From: Cryobacterium roopkundense
GTDB taxonomy: Bacteria > Actinomycetota > Actinomycetes > Actinomycetales > Microbacteriaceae
Assembly: GCF_014200405.1 (NCBI RefSeq)
Contig: NZ_JACHBQ010000001.1
Coordinates: forward strand, 4,340,001 to 4,404,000
Length of the DNA: 64,000 nucleotides
Reading direction: 5' to 3'
The translations under genes and the position numbers were made by a program. This document shows, piece by piece, positions 8,767 to 15,937 of the stretch. The notes under the pieces are model-generated. The model did no database searches and was not told where the DNA came from. It saw only the letters and a program-made list of their open reading frames with translations. Numbering within the stretch: the stretch's first letter is position 1; each line of letters begins with the position of its first letter.

Positions 8767-8797
8767 GTGTTTAGCAACGGTAAACACGAATTAGAGC
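8767..8797 (-). promoter_or_regulatory. GTGTTT-N9-AAACAC operator, copy 1
   Basis: A palindrome, GTGTTT at 8767-8772 and AAACAC at 8782-8787, is followed by GAATTAGAGC. Read toward the membrane-protein gene, the order is GCTCTAATTC then the palindrome. The Fic gene has the same order and 9-bp spacing (10968-10998). It is probably an operator overlapping a promoter, shared by two transcription units. Confidence 0.65.
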
Positions 8798-8883
8798 GGG
8801 ACTAGTGTGCCACTGGGTAACAGGAAGCGGTGTAGAACGGCGCTTCGATGTCCCGGCCTCTATCCGAGAGTTAACTGAACACC

Positions 8884-8941
8884 TGAGTCATTGCGGAATC
8901 ACGTGTAACCTGTAAGTATCAGGTTCACAGCTTACTTGGAG
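8884..8941 (+). promoter_or_regulatory. Promoter region of the NTase/HEPN pair (58-bp repeat, copy B)
   Basis: This 58-bp segment ends in the ribosome site of the nucleotidyltransferase gene (TTGGAGG). It is about 72 percent identical without gaps to 5390-5447. The conserved ATCAGGTTCACAGC block and CACGTG are candidate regulator sites. Confidence 0.5.
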
Positions 8942-8947
8942 GATTCA

Positions 8948-9586
8948 ATGGATCTCGGGATGCCGCTTGTCACTGTCTTCGGTCGTACTGAGGGCGCAGT
9001 TCTGACGGCCCTCGCGCGCGGGTCGGCGTCGGTAAACGGTCGCCAGATCGAACGTCTCCTCGGCGGAACGGTGAGCATCAAGGGCGTGCGGGGAGCCTTG
9101 GAGCGTTTGACTCGAGTCGGTCTCGTGCTGGCAGCGTCCCGACAGGCCGAGACGCTCTACCGTGTGAATCGGGAGCACCTGCTCTGGTCGACCGTGGAGA
9201 CGGCGATCAACGCTTTGACTGAGTTGCGCCAGCGCATCCGCGATCTTGCGAACGAGAGCGCCCCGAACAGAACCGCTGTCGTGCTTTATGGCTCAGTCGA
9301 ACGAGGTGAAGCCACAGCCGACTCCGACGTCGACCTCCTGGTCGTGTTCCCTGACGAAATACCCGCGAGTCTCCGCGAGGACTTCGTCTATGAGTTGGGG
9401 CGACGCGTAGAGCTCTGGACTGGCAACCCGGCACAGGTCATCCAGATCACCGTTGGTGGCCTTGTGGAATCCGCAGGACGCGGTGACGCGCTTGTCGATT
9501 TGTGGCTGAACGACAGCGAAGTCCTGATCGGTGAACTTCCGACGGTAGTGTCGACGGTGCTCCCGACGACACTTCATCACCAGTAA
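8948..9586 (+). CDS. MntA-like nucleotidyltransferase with N-terminal winged helix
   Basis: The 212-residue product has an N-terminal winged-helix region (residues 10-75, with NGRQIERLL and a beta wing) and then a minimal nucleotidyltransferase core: G115-S116 and D127-x-D129 in GSVERGEATADSDVDLL, the GS-x10-DxD signature. In HEPN/MNT (type VII) toxin-antitoxin modules, this enzyme adenylylates and silences the HEPN toxin. The fused DNA-binding domain suggests it also represses its own promoter. The start is the ATG at 8948, with GGAGG upstream. Its TAA overlaps the next gene as TAATG. Confidence 0.8.
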   Translation: MDLGMPLVTVFGRTEGAVLTALARGSASVNGRQIERLLGGTVSIKGVRGALERLTRVGLVLAASRQAETLYRVNREHLLWSTVETAINALTELRQRIRDLANESAPNRTAVVLYGSVERGEATADSDVDLLVVFPDEIPASLREDFVYELGRRVELWTGNPAQVIQITVGGLVESAGRGDALVDLWLNDSEVLIGELPTVVSTVLPTTLHHQ

Positions 9587-9999
9587 TGGCACGCCAGACG
9601 GCCAAGCGCCAGAACATCGACCGGCCCGCGATCCAGGCTCGGCTCGCGGACGCACTGAAGTTCCTCGAAGCAGCGCAGCTGTACGTCGAAGACGACAGTG
9701 TGTCCTCCTGGAAGGTAGCCGGCTCGAATGCGGTGAACGCCGGCATCGCGGCCTCAGACGCTATCTGCGGCCTTGTCCTCGGCGAGTACTCCCGCGGCGC
9801 AGACCACAAGGACGCCTTGGCCCTTCTCCAAGAAGCAACTCAGCCGGACACTGCGCCGCGCAGGCATCTCACCGCGTTACTGGCCGATAAGAGCGGCTAC
9901 CAATATGGAACAGCTGGTGTCCGACAGGATGCGGCTAAGGCGCTCGTCGAGCACGCTGCGAAACTGGTGGCTGAGGCAGAGCGTCGCTCGAAGCGATAA
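9586..9999 (+). CDS. HEPN-domain protein (probable HepT-like toxin)
   Basis: This 137-residue all-helical protein overlaps the nucleotidyltransferase gene by one base. The region SNAVNAGIAASDAI...YSRGADHKDA resembles HEPN domains of MNT partners. The R70-x3-H74 pair is close to, but shorter than, the usual R-x4-6-H RNase motif, so it may be an RNase toxin or a variant lacking activity. Context makes a toxin-antitoxin pair likely. A non-toxic HEPN scaffold is the alternative. Confidence 0.7.
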   Translation: MARQTAKRQNIDRPAIQARLADALKFLEAAQLYVEDDSVSSWKVAGSNAVNAGIAASDAICGLVLGEYSRGADHKDALALLQEATQPDTAPRRHLTALLADKSGYQYGTAGVRQDAAKALVEHAAKLVAEAERRSKR

Positions 10000-10062
10000 C
10001 TTCCGAATCGAACAGTCGCCCGCTCAACACGCCCGATCGACACATCGGCCCGGAAGGACCTC

Positions 10063-10335
10063 ATGACCAACGTCATCGAACCATCGGTACCGCAAAGTGA
10101 AACGGGACATTGCCCCGCCTGTGGGACCTGGGCATGCGACGACTGCGGCGCCCAGCGCCCATACGCCAGCAGGTTTTCAGAAAAGTCGCAGCAGTGTGCG
10201 AGCTGCCGAAGCCTCAGCGGACAGATGATGCCGAGCCGTCACCGCGAGCGTCGCGCCGACGACCACGCAACCTCATATCAGTCGCGCCTCGCCGGCGGTG
10301 GCGCGCCGCGCTACCCGCTCGGGCCAGAGCGCTAG
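10063..10335 (+). CDS. Small zinc-ribbon-like protein
   Basis: This 90-residue ORF starts at ATG 10063 after an AAGGA ribosome site. It holds three cysteine pairs in the first 50 residues, CPACG, CDDCG and CASC, which would form a zinc ribbon or knuckle. The tail is basic and low in hydrophobicity. It follows the HEPN gene by 63 bp and could be a third member of that unit. No family is assigned, and coding status rests on the ribosome site and the cysteine spacing. Confidence 0.45.
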   Translation: MTNVIEPSVPQSETGHCPACGTWACDDCGAQRPYASRFSEKSQQCASCRSLSGQMMPSRHRERRADDHATSYQSRLAGGGAPRYPLGPER

Positions 10336-10451
10336 ATCACCCCTTGGGCAGCGCGTGTTGCCGTGCTCGACCACCCTCCAGCTGAGCTGCGCCTAAACAA
10401 GCTCGAAGCGGTGCTATCGGTCACGAGACCTCGCTTATGCAAGTGGAACAG

Positions 10452-10670
10452 TCAGCGATACGTTGCCGCAAAACCGACACCGAATCCCACGATGAAATTC
10501 GAGATGACGCCACCGGCAATTACCCAAACACCTGCAACAATCCAGCCGAGTCGGCTGCGAACAATCTCCTCGTGGGTTCGTTCCCGAACCGGCGTCGTGA
10601 TTGGAACGCCAGACATGGCTGCACCTTGTTGGTAGGAGGGTGACGTCGTCGGATCGAAATTGTCAGCCAC
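10452..10670 (-). CDS. Small membrane protein, 72 aa (tentative)
   Basis: From the GTG at 10670, preceded by AGGGGG, this gives 72 residues. A polar N-terminus (THEEIVRSRLG) is followed by one hydrophobic region of about 30 residues (GWIVAGVWVIAGGVISNFIVGFGVG) that could form a hairpin. It is unrecognised. It converges with the zinc-ribbon ORF. Coding is uncertain. Confidence 0.35.
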   Translation of the reverse strand: MADNFDPTTSPSYQQGAAMSGVPITTPVRERTHEEIVRSRLGWIVAGVWVIAGGVISNFIVGFGVGFAATYR

Positions 10671-10796
10671 GCTGCCCCCTGCTTCGTCTAGGCGCCCAGC
10701 TGCGCCACCACCCAAGGCTATGGGTGGCTGGTTGTCGCCGCCAGTGGTGTGAACGGCCGCGCAAAATGTCGCCGTTGCTCCCGCGTTTGAGCGGGC

Positions 10797-10879
10797 TGCC
10801 AAATAAAGTGTCGCCGTCGTGGTCCAAATGGAGTGTCGCGCCGAGCAAGCCGCTTTGGCAGGCGACACTTTATTTGGCA
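10797..10879. repeat. Perfect 19-bp inverted repeat, 45-bp spacer
   Basis: TGCCAAATAAAGTGTCGCC at 10797-10815 recurs exactly in reverse complement at 10861-10879. An imperfect third copy lies between them at about 10824. Multiple short terminal repeats are typical of IS21/IstAB-type ends, so this may be a collapsed IS remnant. A stem-loop regulator is the alternative. Confidence 0.6.
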
Positions 10880-10967
10880 ATCCAACGCGCTCTCCGGCCC
10901 CGTCAACCGGCGCAGGCCCTGCTCGACGACGTCTAGGCGCCGGCAGGAGCTAATCACCACTCTTTTC

Positions 10968-10998
10968 GCTCTAATTCGTGTTTAGCAATACCAAACAC
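10968..10998 (+). promoter_or_regulatory. GTGTTT-N9-AAACAC operator, copy 2, before Fic gene
   Basis: GCTCTAATTC is followed by GTGTTT (10978-10983), nine bases and AAACAC (10993-10998). This is the same order and spacing as the site upstream of the membrane-protein operon at 8767-8797. It ends 26 bases before the ATG at 11025. Confidence 0.65.
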
Positions 10999-11024
10999 CA
11001 TCTAGATGCGGTAAAGTTGTGCTT

Positions 11025-12248
11025 ATGCACGCTGACATCACCAACACTGCTTGGCCGCCACACCAGGTTGAGACTCTGCCGTGGCGTCAGCAGATACGCA
11101 GTGGCACGCGTGAAGACCGGGAGCTGAGTTCGGTCGACGCGACAATCCCGCCTCTGATCCGGACGCTCGACTACATGCCGCCCCTGGCAGTGTTGTTGGA
11201 AACCGAGAAAGCCCTTCTCGCCGTCGCGCAGGCTGACACTGACGCCCAAGCAGGCACTGACGCGGAAGGCCATTCAGCGGCGCTGAGCCGTTTCATGGTG
11301 CGTTCGGAATCGGTGGCTTCCTCGAAGATCGAGCACATCTCTGCCTCGGCGCTGGACTATGCCCAAGCGGTTGCAGGCAACCGAGGCAACGCCTCGGCGA
11401 TGAGCATAGTCGCCGCCTCGGCTGCACTCCACGAACTCATCACCACCGTTGAGCAGCACGGTCGTTTCGAGCTAGAGCACATCATCAGCGCGCATCGCGC
11501 GCTGATGTTAGACGACCCCAGCGAAGCAAGCTACGCCGGTCGTCTGCGGGACATGCAGAACTGGATCGGCGGAAGCGACTACTCACCCCGTGATGCCCTG
11601 CACGTGCCGCCGGCGCCTGAACGAGTCGCTGAGCTCATGACAGACCTGGTGGCGTACCTCAACCGCGACGACGTTCCCGTGATGGTGCAGGCCGCGATCG
11701 GTCACGCCCAGTTCGAGTCGATCCACGCCTTCACCGACGGCAACGGTCGCATCGGACGAGCGATGGTATCCGCTGTGCTGCGTCGCCGCGGCGTCACCAG
11801 AAACGCTGTTGTGCCGCTGGCCAGTGGTCTCCTTGCCCGCCGTGAGGACTACTTCGCATCGCTCGGCGCGTACCGCCGCGGCGACCCCGCGCCGGTTGTG
11901 AGCTTGTTCGCGCGCTCAGCGCGCGCGGCGGCCGAGTGCTCGCGCGGCACGATCGCTCGCCTGAAGGCGCTGCCTGATGTGTGGGCAGCAGAGCTGCGCC
12001 CTCGCGCCGGATCAGCGGCCGCTGCTCTGATCCAGGCGTTCTATGACCACCCCGTGATGAGTGCGGCCGAGATCGAGGCACGGTCCGGGTCCGCGGCTTC
12101 CCAAGCCTACCGGGCCATCGACCAGCTCACCCGAGCCGGGTACATCCAGGAAATCACCGGGCGCAAAAAGAACCGTGTGTGGGCCGCGTCCGAGGCGCTG
12201 GCCGAGTTGGATGATCTTGACCGACGCATCCAGGCCGCGATGGCGTGA
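11025..12248 (+). CDS. Fic-domain AMP transferase family protein
   Basis: The product is 407 residues from ATG 11025; a GTG at 11019 is also in frame. The Fic signature HAFTDGNGRIGR lies at about residues 236-247, giving the catalytic His and the anion-binding GNGR loop. The N-terminal region carries a class II-type inhibitory helix, SSKIEH (about 95-100), where the usual residue after Glu is Gly or Asn rather than His. A C-terminal winged helix (about 340-400, with ARSGSAASQAYRAIDQL) suggests DNA binding. The family transfers AMP or other phosphate groups to proteins. The target is unknown. It stands alone behind the palindrome shared with the membrane-protein operon. Confidence 0.85.
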   Translation: MHADITNTAWPPHQVETLPWRQQIRSGTREDRELSSVDATIPPLIRTLDYMPPLAVLLETEKALLAVAQADTDAQAGTDAEGHSAALSRFMVRSESVASSKIEHISASALDYAQAVAGNRGNASAMSIVAASAALHELITTVEQHGRFELEHIISAHRALMLDDPSEASYAGRLRDMQNWIGGSDYSPRDALHVPPAPERVAELMTDLVAYLNRDDVPVMVQAAIGHAQFESIHAFTDGNGRIGRAMVSAVLRRRGVTRNAVVPLASGLLARREDYFASLGAYRRGDPAPVVSLFARSARAAAECSRGTIARLKALPDVWAAELRPRAGSAAAALIQAFYDHPVMSAAEIEARSGSAASQAYRAIDQLTRAGYIQEITGRKKNRVWAASEALAELDDLDRRIQAAMA

Positions 12249-12274
12249 AGATGAGCTTGCGAGGACGCAGGGGC

Positions 12275-12874
12275 TTAGCCTCGAGGAAGATGCGGACCCG
12301 CAGCCAGTACGGCTTCGGCTTCGACGCGCAGCTGGAAGTTCTGAACGACTTCCTGCATCTCGTCGGGCGACTTCGGTGTCCACTCACCTTCGGCGGTCGG
12401 CAATCCCAGCAGCGCAGCGAAGTGCATGACATTGAGACGACGTACCTTCTGAATGATCCGCAACGGAGCAAGCAGCATCTCTGACGTGAGGTTTGCGCCC
12501 TGAACGATCACGGCATGCCCGGCAGGCGCCGAGGCGGTCTCAGGATTGTGAAGCACCGCGACGAACGGGGCCGTGAAGCCCTTGGACGCCTCGTTGATCG
12601 TGTGCCGCCGATGCGTCTCCGGTAGGTGAAGTTGCTTGCCGAGCACGGGTTCGTGCGCATGCAGCCGCCCATCGACGGGAACGTCCAGATCGTCCGAGAG
12701 CCAGTGAGGCTCGACGGCGTAGAAGCTGAAGCGATAGCTGGCCGGCGCTGCTGCAAGATCCGCGAGGATCTGGTCCGCCTCCACGAGCATCGGGTCACGA
12801 TCGGACGATTCTCGACGAGTGCTGGCAGAGCGTTGCGCTACGAGCTCACGCTGTCGGCGTTTGTCCTTGGGCAT
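12275..12874 (-). CDS. Hypothetical protein, 199 aa
   Basis: I chose ATG 12874, with GGGAAGG about eight bases upstream, over an in-frame GTG two codons earlier. The basic N-terminus (MPKDKRRQRELVAQ) is followed by an alpha/beta region with several His and Pro residues and a C-terminal PKSPDEMQEVVQNFQ helix. It has no signal peptide or membrane span, and I do not recognise the family. It is convergent with the Fic gene, the stops being 26 bp apart, so it is an independent unit. Confidence 0.5.
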   Translation of the reverse strand: MPKDKRRQRELVAQRSASTRRESSDRDPMLVEADQILADLAAAPASYRFSFYAVEPHWLSDDLDVPVDGRLHAHEPVLGKQLHLPETHRRHTINEASKGFTAPFVAVLHNPETASAPAGHAVIVQGANLTSEMLLAPLRIIQKVRRLNVMHFAALLGLPTAEGEWTPKSPDEMQEVVQNFQLRVEAEAVLAAGPHLPRG

Positions 12875-12942
12875 CGGCACCTTCCCTGATGTGCAGCCCG
12901 GTGCTGCACGACTTTAGAATACCGGCGCGCAGAGGAGCAGCC

Positions 12943-13188
12943 GTGGCCAGACGATTTCACCTCAGCGTCATCTCACTTCAAGGGTCTGGTTTCTTACCCA
13001 CGATAATCGCACTTATCACTACTATTGGCGCGGAGGAACACGAGAGCGCGCAAAAGCGCGGCATCAAGGCCGCCGAGATCGAGCACATGGCCTCATCGTT
13101 CAATAAGACTCAGTTCGAGCAGGCCATACGGTTCGTGACGAGCGCGCGGCCTCAGGAAGAACAGGATAAAGAAACTAAAACACCCTGA
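12943..13188 (+). CDS. Small hypothetical protein, 81 aa
   Basis: The GTG at 12943 has GAGGAG five bases upstream and gives 81 residues. A short hydrophobic stretch (FLPTIIALITTIGA) near the N-terminus is followed by a charged helix and a Lys/Glu-rich tail ending KETKTP. It could be a small membrane-associated or helical protein. It is divergent from the 199-residue gene, with about 70 bp between starts. Function is unknown. Confidence 0.4.
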   Translation: MARRFHLSVISLQGSGFLPTIIALITTIGAEEHESAQKRGIKAAEIEHMASSFNKTQFEQAIRFVTSARPQEEQDKETKTP

Positions 13189-13247
13189 AGAGGGGACGCA
13201 ATATTAATAGCGTTAATACAAGTTAATAGACATTCATAAGCCAGTCC

Positions 13248-13296
13248 CGGTGGTGCAGCCGGATTCGAGGCTTACGGAGGGTTGCCACCGTTTTTT
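13248..13296 (+). terminator. Possible terminator after the 81-aa gene
   Basis: CGGTGG at 13248 pairs with CCACCG at 13285-13290 across a long loop, and six T residues follow. The stem is short, so this is tentative. Confidence 0.3.
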
Positions 13297-13337
13297 GTTA
13301 AAGTTATCACCGCACGCGGCGGCTGATAACGTTATCA
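13296..13337. promoter_or_regulatory. Second twin-palindrome operator pair
   Basis: TGTTAA-AG-TTATCA (13296-13309) and the perfect palindrome TGATAACGTTATCA (13324-13337) are 28 bp apart start to start, the same as the pair before the ATPase gene at 2310-2351. Downstream is only a 41-codon ORF, so the controlled gene may be that small ORF or may have been lost. Confidence 0.6.
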
Positions 13338-13355
13338 ACCAGTGACAGTGACACA

Positions 13356-13481
13356 ATGACTGCCTTGAATGACACGCGCGTAGAGACTCTGCTCCTGGCA
13401 AAAGCCTTTCTGTCGCCTGTCGCGTTGTGTGGCGATGACGCCGCCATGGTCAAACAGCGCTACGGGCGACAGTTCGATTAG
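13356..13481 (+). CDS. 41-codon ORF behind twin palindromes (tentative)
   Basis: The ATG at 13356 lies 18 bp after the second palindrome. The 41-residue product begins MTALND, reminiscent of MRTALN at the start of the ATPase whose gene has the same operator pair; the rest shows no similarity. It may be a remnant of a replaced gene or a genuine small protein. It converges on the 76-residue gene, with stops adjacent. Confidence 0.3.
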   Translation: MTALNDTRVETLLLAKAFLSPVALCGDDAAMVKQRYGRQFD

Positions 13482-13482
13482 C

Positions 13483-13713
13483 TCACGGGACCAAACCTCG
13501 CTTTACCAGGTTGTCCATCGCCTGCGCTTGCGCGCGGAAAATGTGCGCGATGTTTTCGGTCAAATTCTCTTGCTGCTCACTCGTGAGCGACACCCAATCC
13601 GGCTGCTGACCATTGGTCACAGCGACTTGCTGATTCGCGAAGCAGCGGGCGGTCTCGTCGATCAGCTTCACTCGAAAGGGCGGCCATTCGTCGCGCCAGG
13701 TTGTATTGGGCAT
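13483..13713 (-). CDS. Small acidic protein, 76 aa, unknown
   Basis: GGAG lies a few bases before the ATG at 13713. The 76-residue product is helical and polar, with Gln-rich segments (ANQQVAVTNGQQPDW, SEQQENLTENIAHIFRAQAQAM), and could dimerise as a coiled coil. It lies 58 bp after the NucS-like nuclease gene on the same strand, so it is probably co-transcribed and may be an accessory or inhibitor. It is not recognised. Confidence 0.5.
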   Translation of the reverse strand: MPNTTWRDEWPPFRVKLIDETARCFANQQVAVTNGQQPDWVSLTSEQQENLTENIAHIFRAQAQAMDNLVKRGLVP

Positions 13714-13771
13714 CTTCTTCTCCGGATTTCATTTTCTTCCTGGCCCCATGGTCAGACTGCGGTGCAGGCAT

Positions 13772-15130
13772 TCACGAGGACTCCGTTTCAGATTTCCGGT
13801 AGTCCGGATCCCTCAGATATGCCCCAGTGTGGTATCCGTCGGCCGGGTGGGACCGAGTGGACGGCAGGCTTTTCAATGACGCGAGCGATTTCATAGTGCT
13901 CCCGGTTGGGATAAAAACGTGAACCCACTCCTCGGACTCAGCAACGATCGTAACCAGCTGCCGGCCGAATAGTCCTTCTTTGGTTGCTTGTGCTCGAACC
14001 CATTGCCTGTACTCCGCGTAGATGACGCCGAAGAGCACGATGGGCGGGAAATGTTGGGTCTGAGTGAGCCAGAACTCTCGGACGTTGTCATCTACAGGAA
14101 CCCTGAAGCTGGTCGCCAGATACGAAACTGGAGTCGTCACAGCTTGGGGCCTCGGCGCGGCGTGCGAGGCTTCGGGGTCCTGTCCATCACGACAGGACGG
14201 GATGAGACTGACGGCGCCGGACTGGATAACGTAGCGGAACATTGTGGTCGCCAGCCCGGGATGCCGGATTGCCATCATTCCCCGCTGAGTTCTCAGGTCG
14301 ATAGCTGCTGCGATGATCGTGAGGACCTGGGTCTGATTGACCACCTCGGGCAGCGGGTGGCCAAAACGCTCATGGAAAACAGCTGTCAAATCGATGCCAA
14401 ACAAACCGCGAGCCGCGATTCTGATGATCTCGTCCCTGTTGAGCTGCTGGACCCAGTACAGGTAGTCGGTCACCTGGCCAACGATCGCTGGAGTAGTCCT
14501 ACCTAGCTTCAGCTCAATGCTGTGGATTACCCCAGTCGGAGCTATAGCGAGAAGATCGAGAATACCGAACGACGTCGCCACCTGTTTGCCGATGATCAGC
14601 AGATCCGGTCCTAGAATCCACGGATTCGCCTGTAGGTGGTCCTCCAGCTCCGTCTCGAGCCGGAACGCGGGCAGCGGGGTCGATCGTGAAGCACGGGCTT
14701 TCGCCCTCTGACCGCGTGCGAAGGCTCTGGACGCCGGTCCTTCGGCCAAGGAGAATGAATCGCGTGTGAACCAGATCCAACCCTTGCGGCGCCAGTGAAT
14801 CGCGACGATCTGATTGAAGAAGTATTTTTCCTTTCGTGGGGCCGTGGCCCAAGCTTCATTTTGGGACAGGAGCTTGTTGAAGAGTCTCGAAAAAGATGGA
14901 CGAGCTTTCGTGGTCTTCCTCACGTGTCGGATGTAGAGCCCTGCGCCCCGTGCCCATTCGTCAGAGGTTTCCTCGCCCGTCAGCTCCAAGAACAACGGCC
15001 TCAGAACACTCCCAATTTGGCGCGGTTCGGCGCGAATGGTGTCCTGTGTCCGACTAATCACGGCCGGCAGCTGAGCCGTCTCGTCTACGTGATCTGCTCG
15101 GAACGGATACCAAAAGCCTGCTTCATTCAT
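13772..15130 (-). CDS. NucS/DUF91-like PD-(D/E)XK endonuclease
   Basis: The 452-residue product has a central restriction-endonuclease-like core at about residues 155-235: E161 in LETELEDHL, the NPWILG turn, D192 in GILDLLAI, and E206-x-K208 in SIELKLG, followed by a GQVTDYLYWV helix. This pattern matches the catalytic half of NucS/EndoMS mismatch endonucleases and their DUF91 relatives. The N-terminal 150 residues and the C-terminal 200 are unlike NucS, so it is not the housekeeping repair enzyme. It lies between an Xre/MbcA-like gene upstream and a 76-residue gene downstream on one strand. A defence or DNA-processing role is inferred. Confidence 0.7.
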   Translation of the reverse strand: MNEAGFWYPFRADHVDETAQLPAVISRTQDTIRAEPRQIGSVLRPLFLELTGEETSDEWARGAGLYIRHVRKTTKARPSFSRLFNKLLSQNEAWATAPRKEKYFFNQIVAIHWRRKGWIWFTRDSFSLAEGPASRAFARGQRAKARASRSTPLPAFRLETELEDHLQANPWILGPDLLIIGKQVATSFGILDLLAIAPTGVIHSIELKLGRTTPAIVGQVTDYLYWVQQLNRDEIIRIAARGLFGIDLTAVFHERFGHPLPEVVNQTQVLTIIAAAIDLRTQRGMMAIRHPGLATTMFRYVIQSGAVSLIPSCRDGQDPEASHAAPRPQAVTTPVSYLATSFRVPVDDNVREFWLTQTQHFPPIVLFGVIYAEYRQWVRAQATKEGLFGRQLVTIVAESEEWVHVFIPTGSTMKSLASLKSLPSTRSHPADGYHTGAYLRDPDYRKSETESS

Positions 15131-15193
15131 CTGTTCCTCATCCTCTCTGCTTACGGATCTTGTGGCGCCCCGTCAGGTGTCGGTGCCAAGTGC

Positions 15194-15937
15194 TCAACGC
15201 CAATCCGAAGCTTCCACGATCTCAATGACGTCGTGAACGTCGCCGCCGTCTCGGAGCCACTGAGCCGGGGTCTTGGGGCCCTCGGCGACGAGGCTTGTCT
15301 GCGGTGTTGCCATGAAGCCGGCCACGCTTTGCCAGCTCCATCGCGGGGACATGACCTGGGCGATCGCGGTGAGCCCTGGGAGGAGCTTCGAGGGAGACCC
15401 GGCGTCGAACTGCCAGACGGGAAAGCGGAACCGGCCGGAGATCTCGACCGCGTACAAGCGCCCCTCTGCGACGGCCGTGCCAACGACTTCCTCCTTCCAG
15501 CTCAGGAAACCGGAGACGACGTCCAACGAGATGGTTTCGAAAAGGCCCAACAGCCACGCCTCAGTTGCGGCAACGTGCAAGCATCCTCGGTTCACGGCTT
15601 CCGACGTCTTGGCCCACTCTTCAGCGCTGAACGCGCCAGATTCGATCAGAAAGCGGACTTCGGTCGCCGAGTATTCGTCCGGCGAGATGGGTTTCATTGC
15701 CGTGAGCATGTCCGTGAGTGCCTGAACGAAGTACTCAGGATCGTCCGACAAGGCGGCGACGGCTTCGGCGAGGCGTCGGACAGCTGCGGCGGAGACATGG
15801 ACTGCTTCCGGCTCACTGCAGACTCCGTCGGTGGACGCGCGGGGTCTTGGTTGGGGATTGTCGGTCACGGATCGAATGCTTTCATCTCCGGGGGAGGAAG
15901 GCAACGGGGCGACGTGGTGTGAAAACCATCTCAGCAA
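15194..15937 (-). CDS. MbcA/Xre-antitoxin-like protein
   Basis: This is a 247-residue protein. The C-terminal 85 residues carry the pattern FPVWQFDAGSPSKLLPGLT...GFMATPQTSL...TPAQWLRDGGD, which resembles the toxin-binding region of MbcA/ParS/Xre-type antitoxins (DUF2384-related). An N-terminal region lists several helices (SAAAVRRLAEAVAAL...) that could contact DNA. No RES- or MbcT-type toxin gene is adjacent; instead the NucS-like nuclease follows after 63 bp. It may regulate or neutralise that nuclease, or may be an orphan. The start at 15937 is uncertain; an internal start is possible. Confidence 0.5.
   Translation of the reverse strand: MLRWFSHHVAPLPSSPGDESIRSVTDNPQPRPRASTDGVCSEPEAVHVSAAAVRRLAEAVAALSDDPEYFVQALTDMLTAMKPISPDEYSATEVRFLIESGAFSAEEWAKTSEAVNRGCLHVAATEAWLLGLFETISLDVVSGFLSWKEEVVGTAVAEGRLYAVEISGRFRFPVWQFDAGSPSKLLPGLTAIAQVMSPRWSWQSVAGFMATPQTSLVAEGPKTPAQWLRDGGDVHDVIEIVEASDWR

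Larger units (their letters stand above)
10671..11024. other. Gene-free stretch with IS-end-like inverted repeats
   Basis: No gene is seen here. It contains the perfect 19-bp inverted repeat at 10797-10879, two further related words (AAATGTCGCC at about 10764 and CAAATGGAGTGTCGC at about 10825) and, at the right, the operator of the Fic gene. The set of repeated ends looks like a relic of a transposable element. Confidence 0.5.

Noticed and set aside
14795..15922. 375-codon plus-strand frame over the NucS-like and MbcA-like genes
   Set aside because: It spans two minus-strand genes with recognisable family patterns and has no domain of its own.
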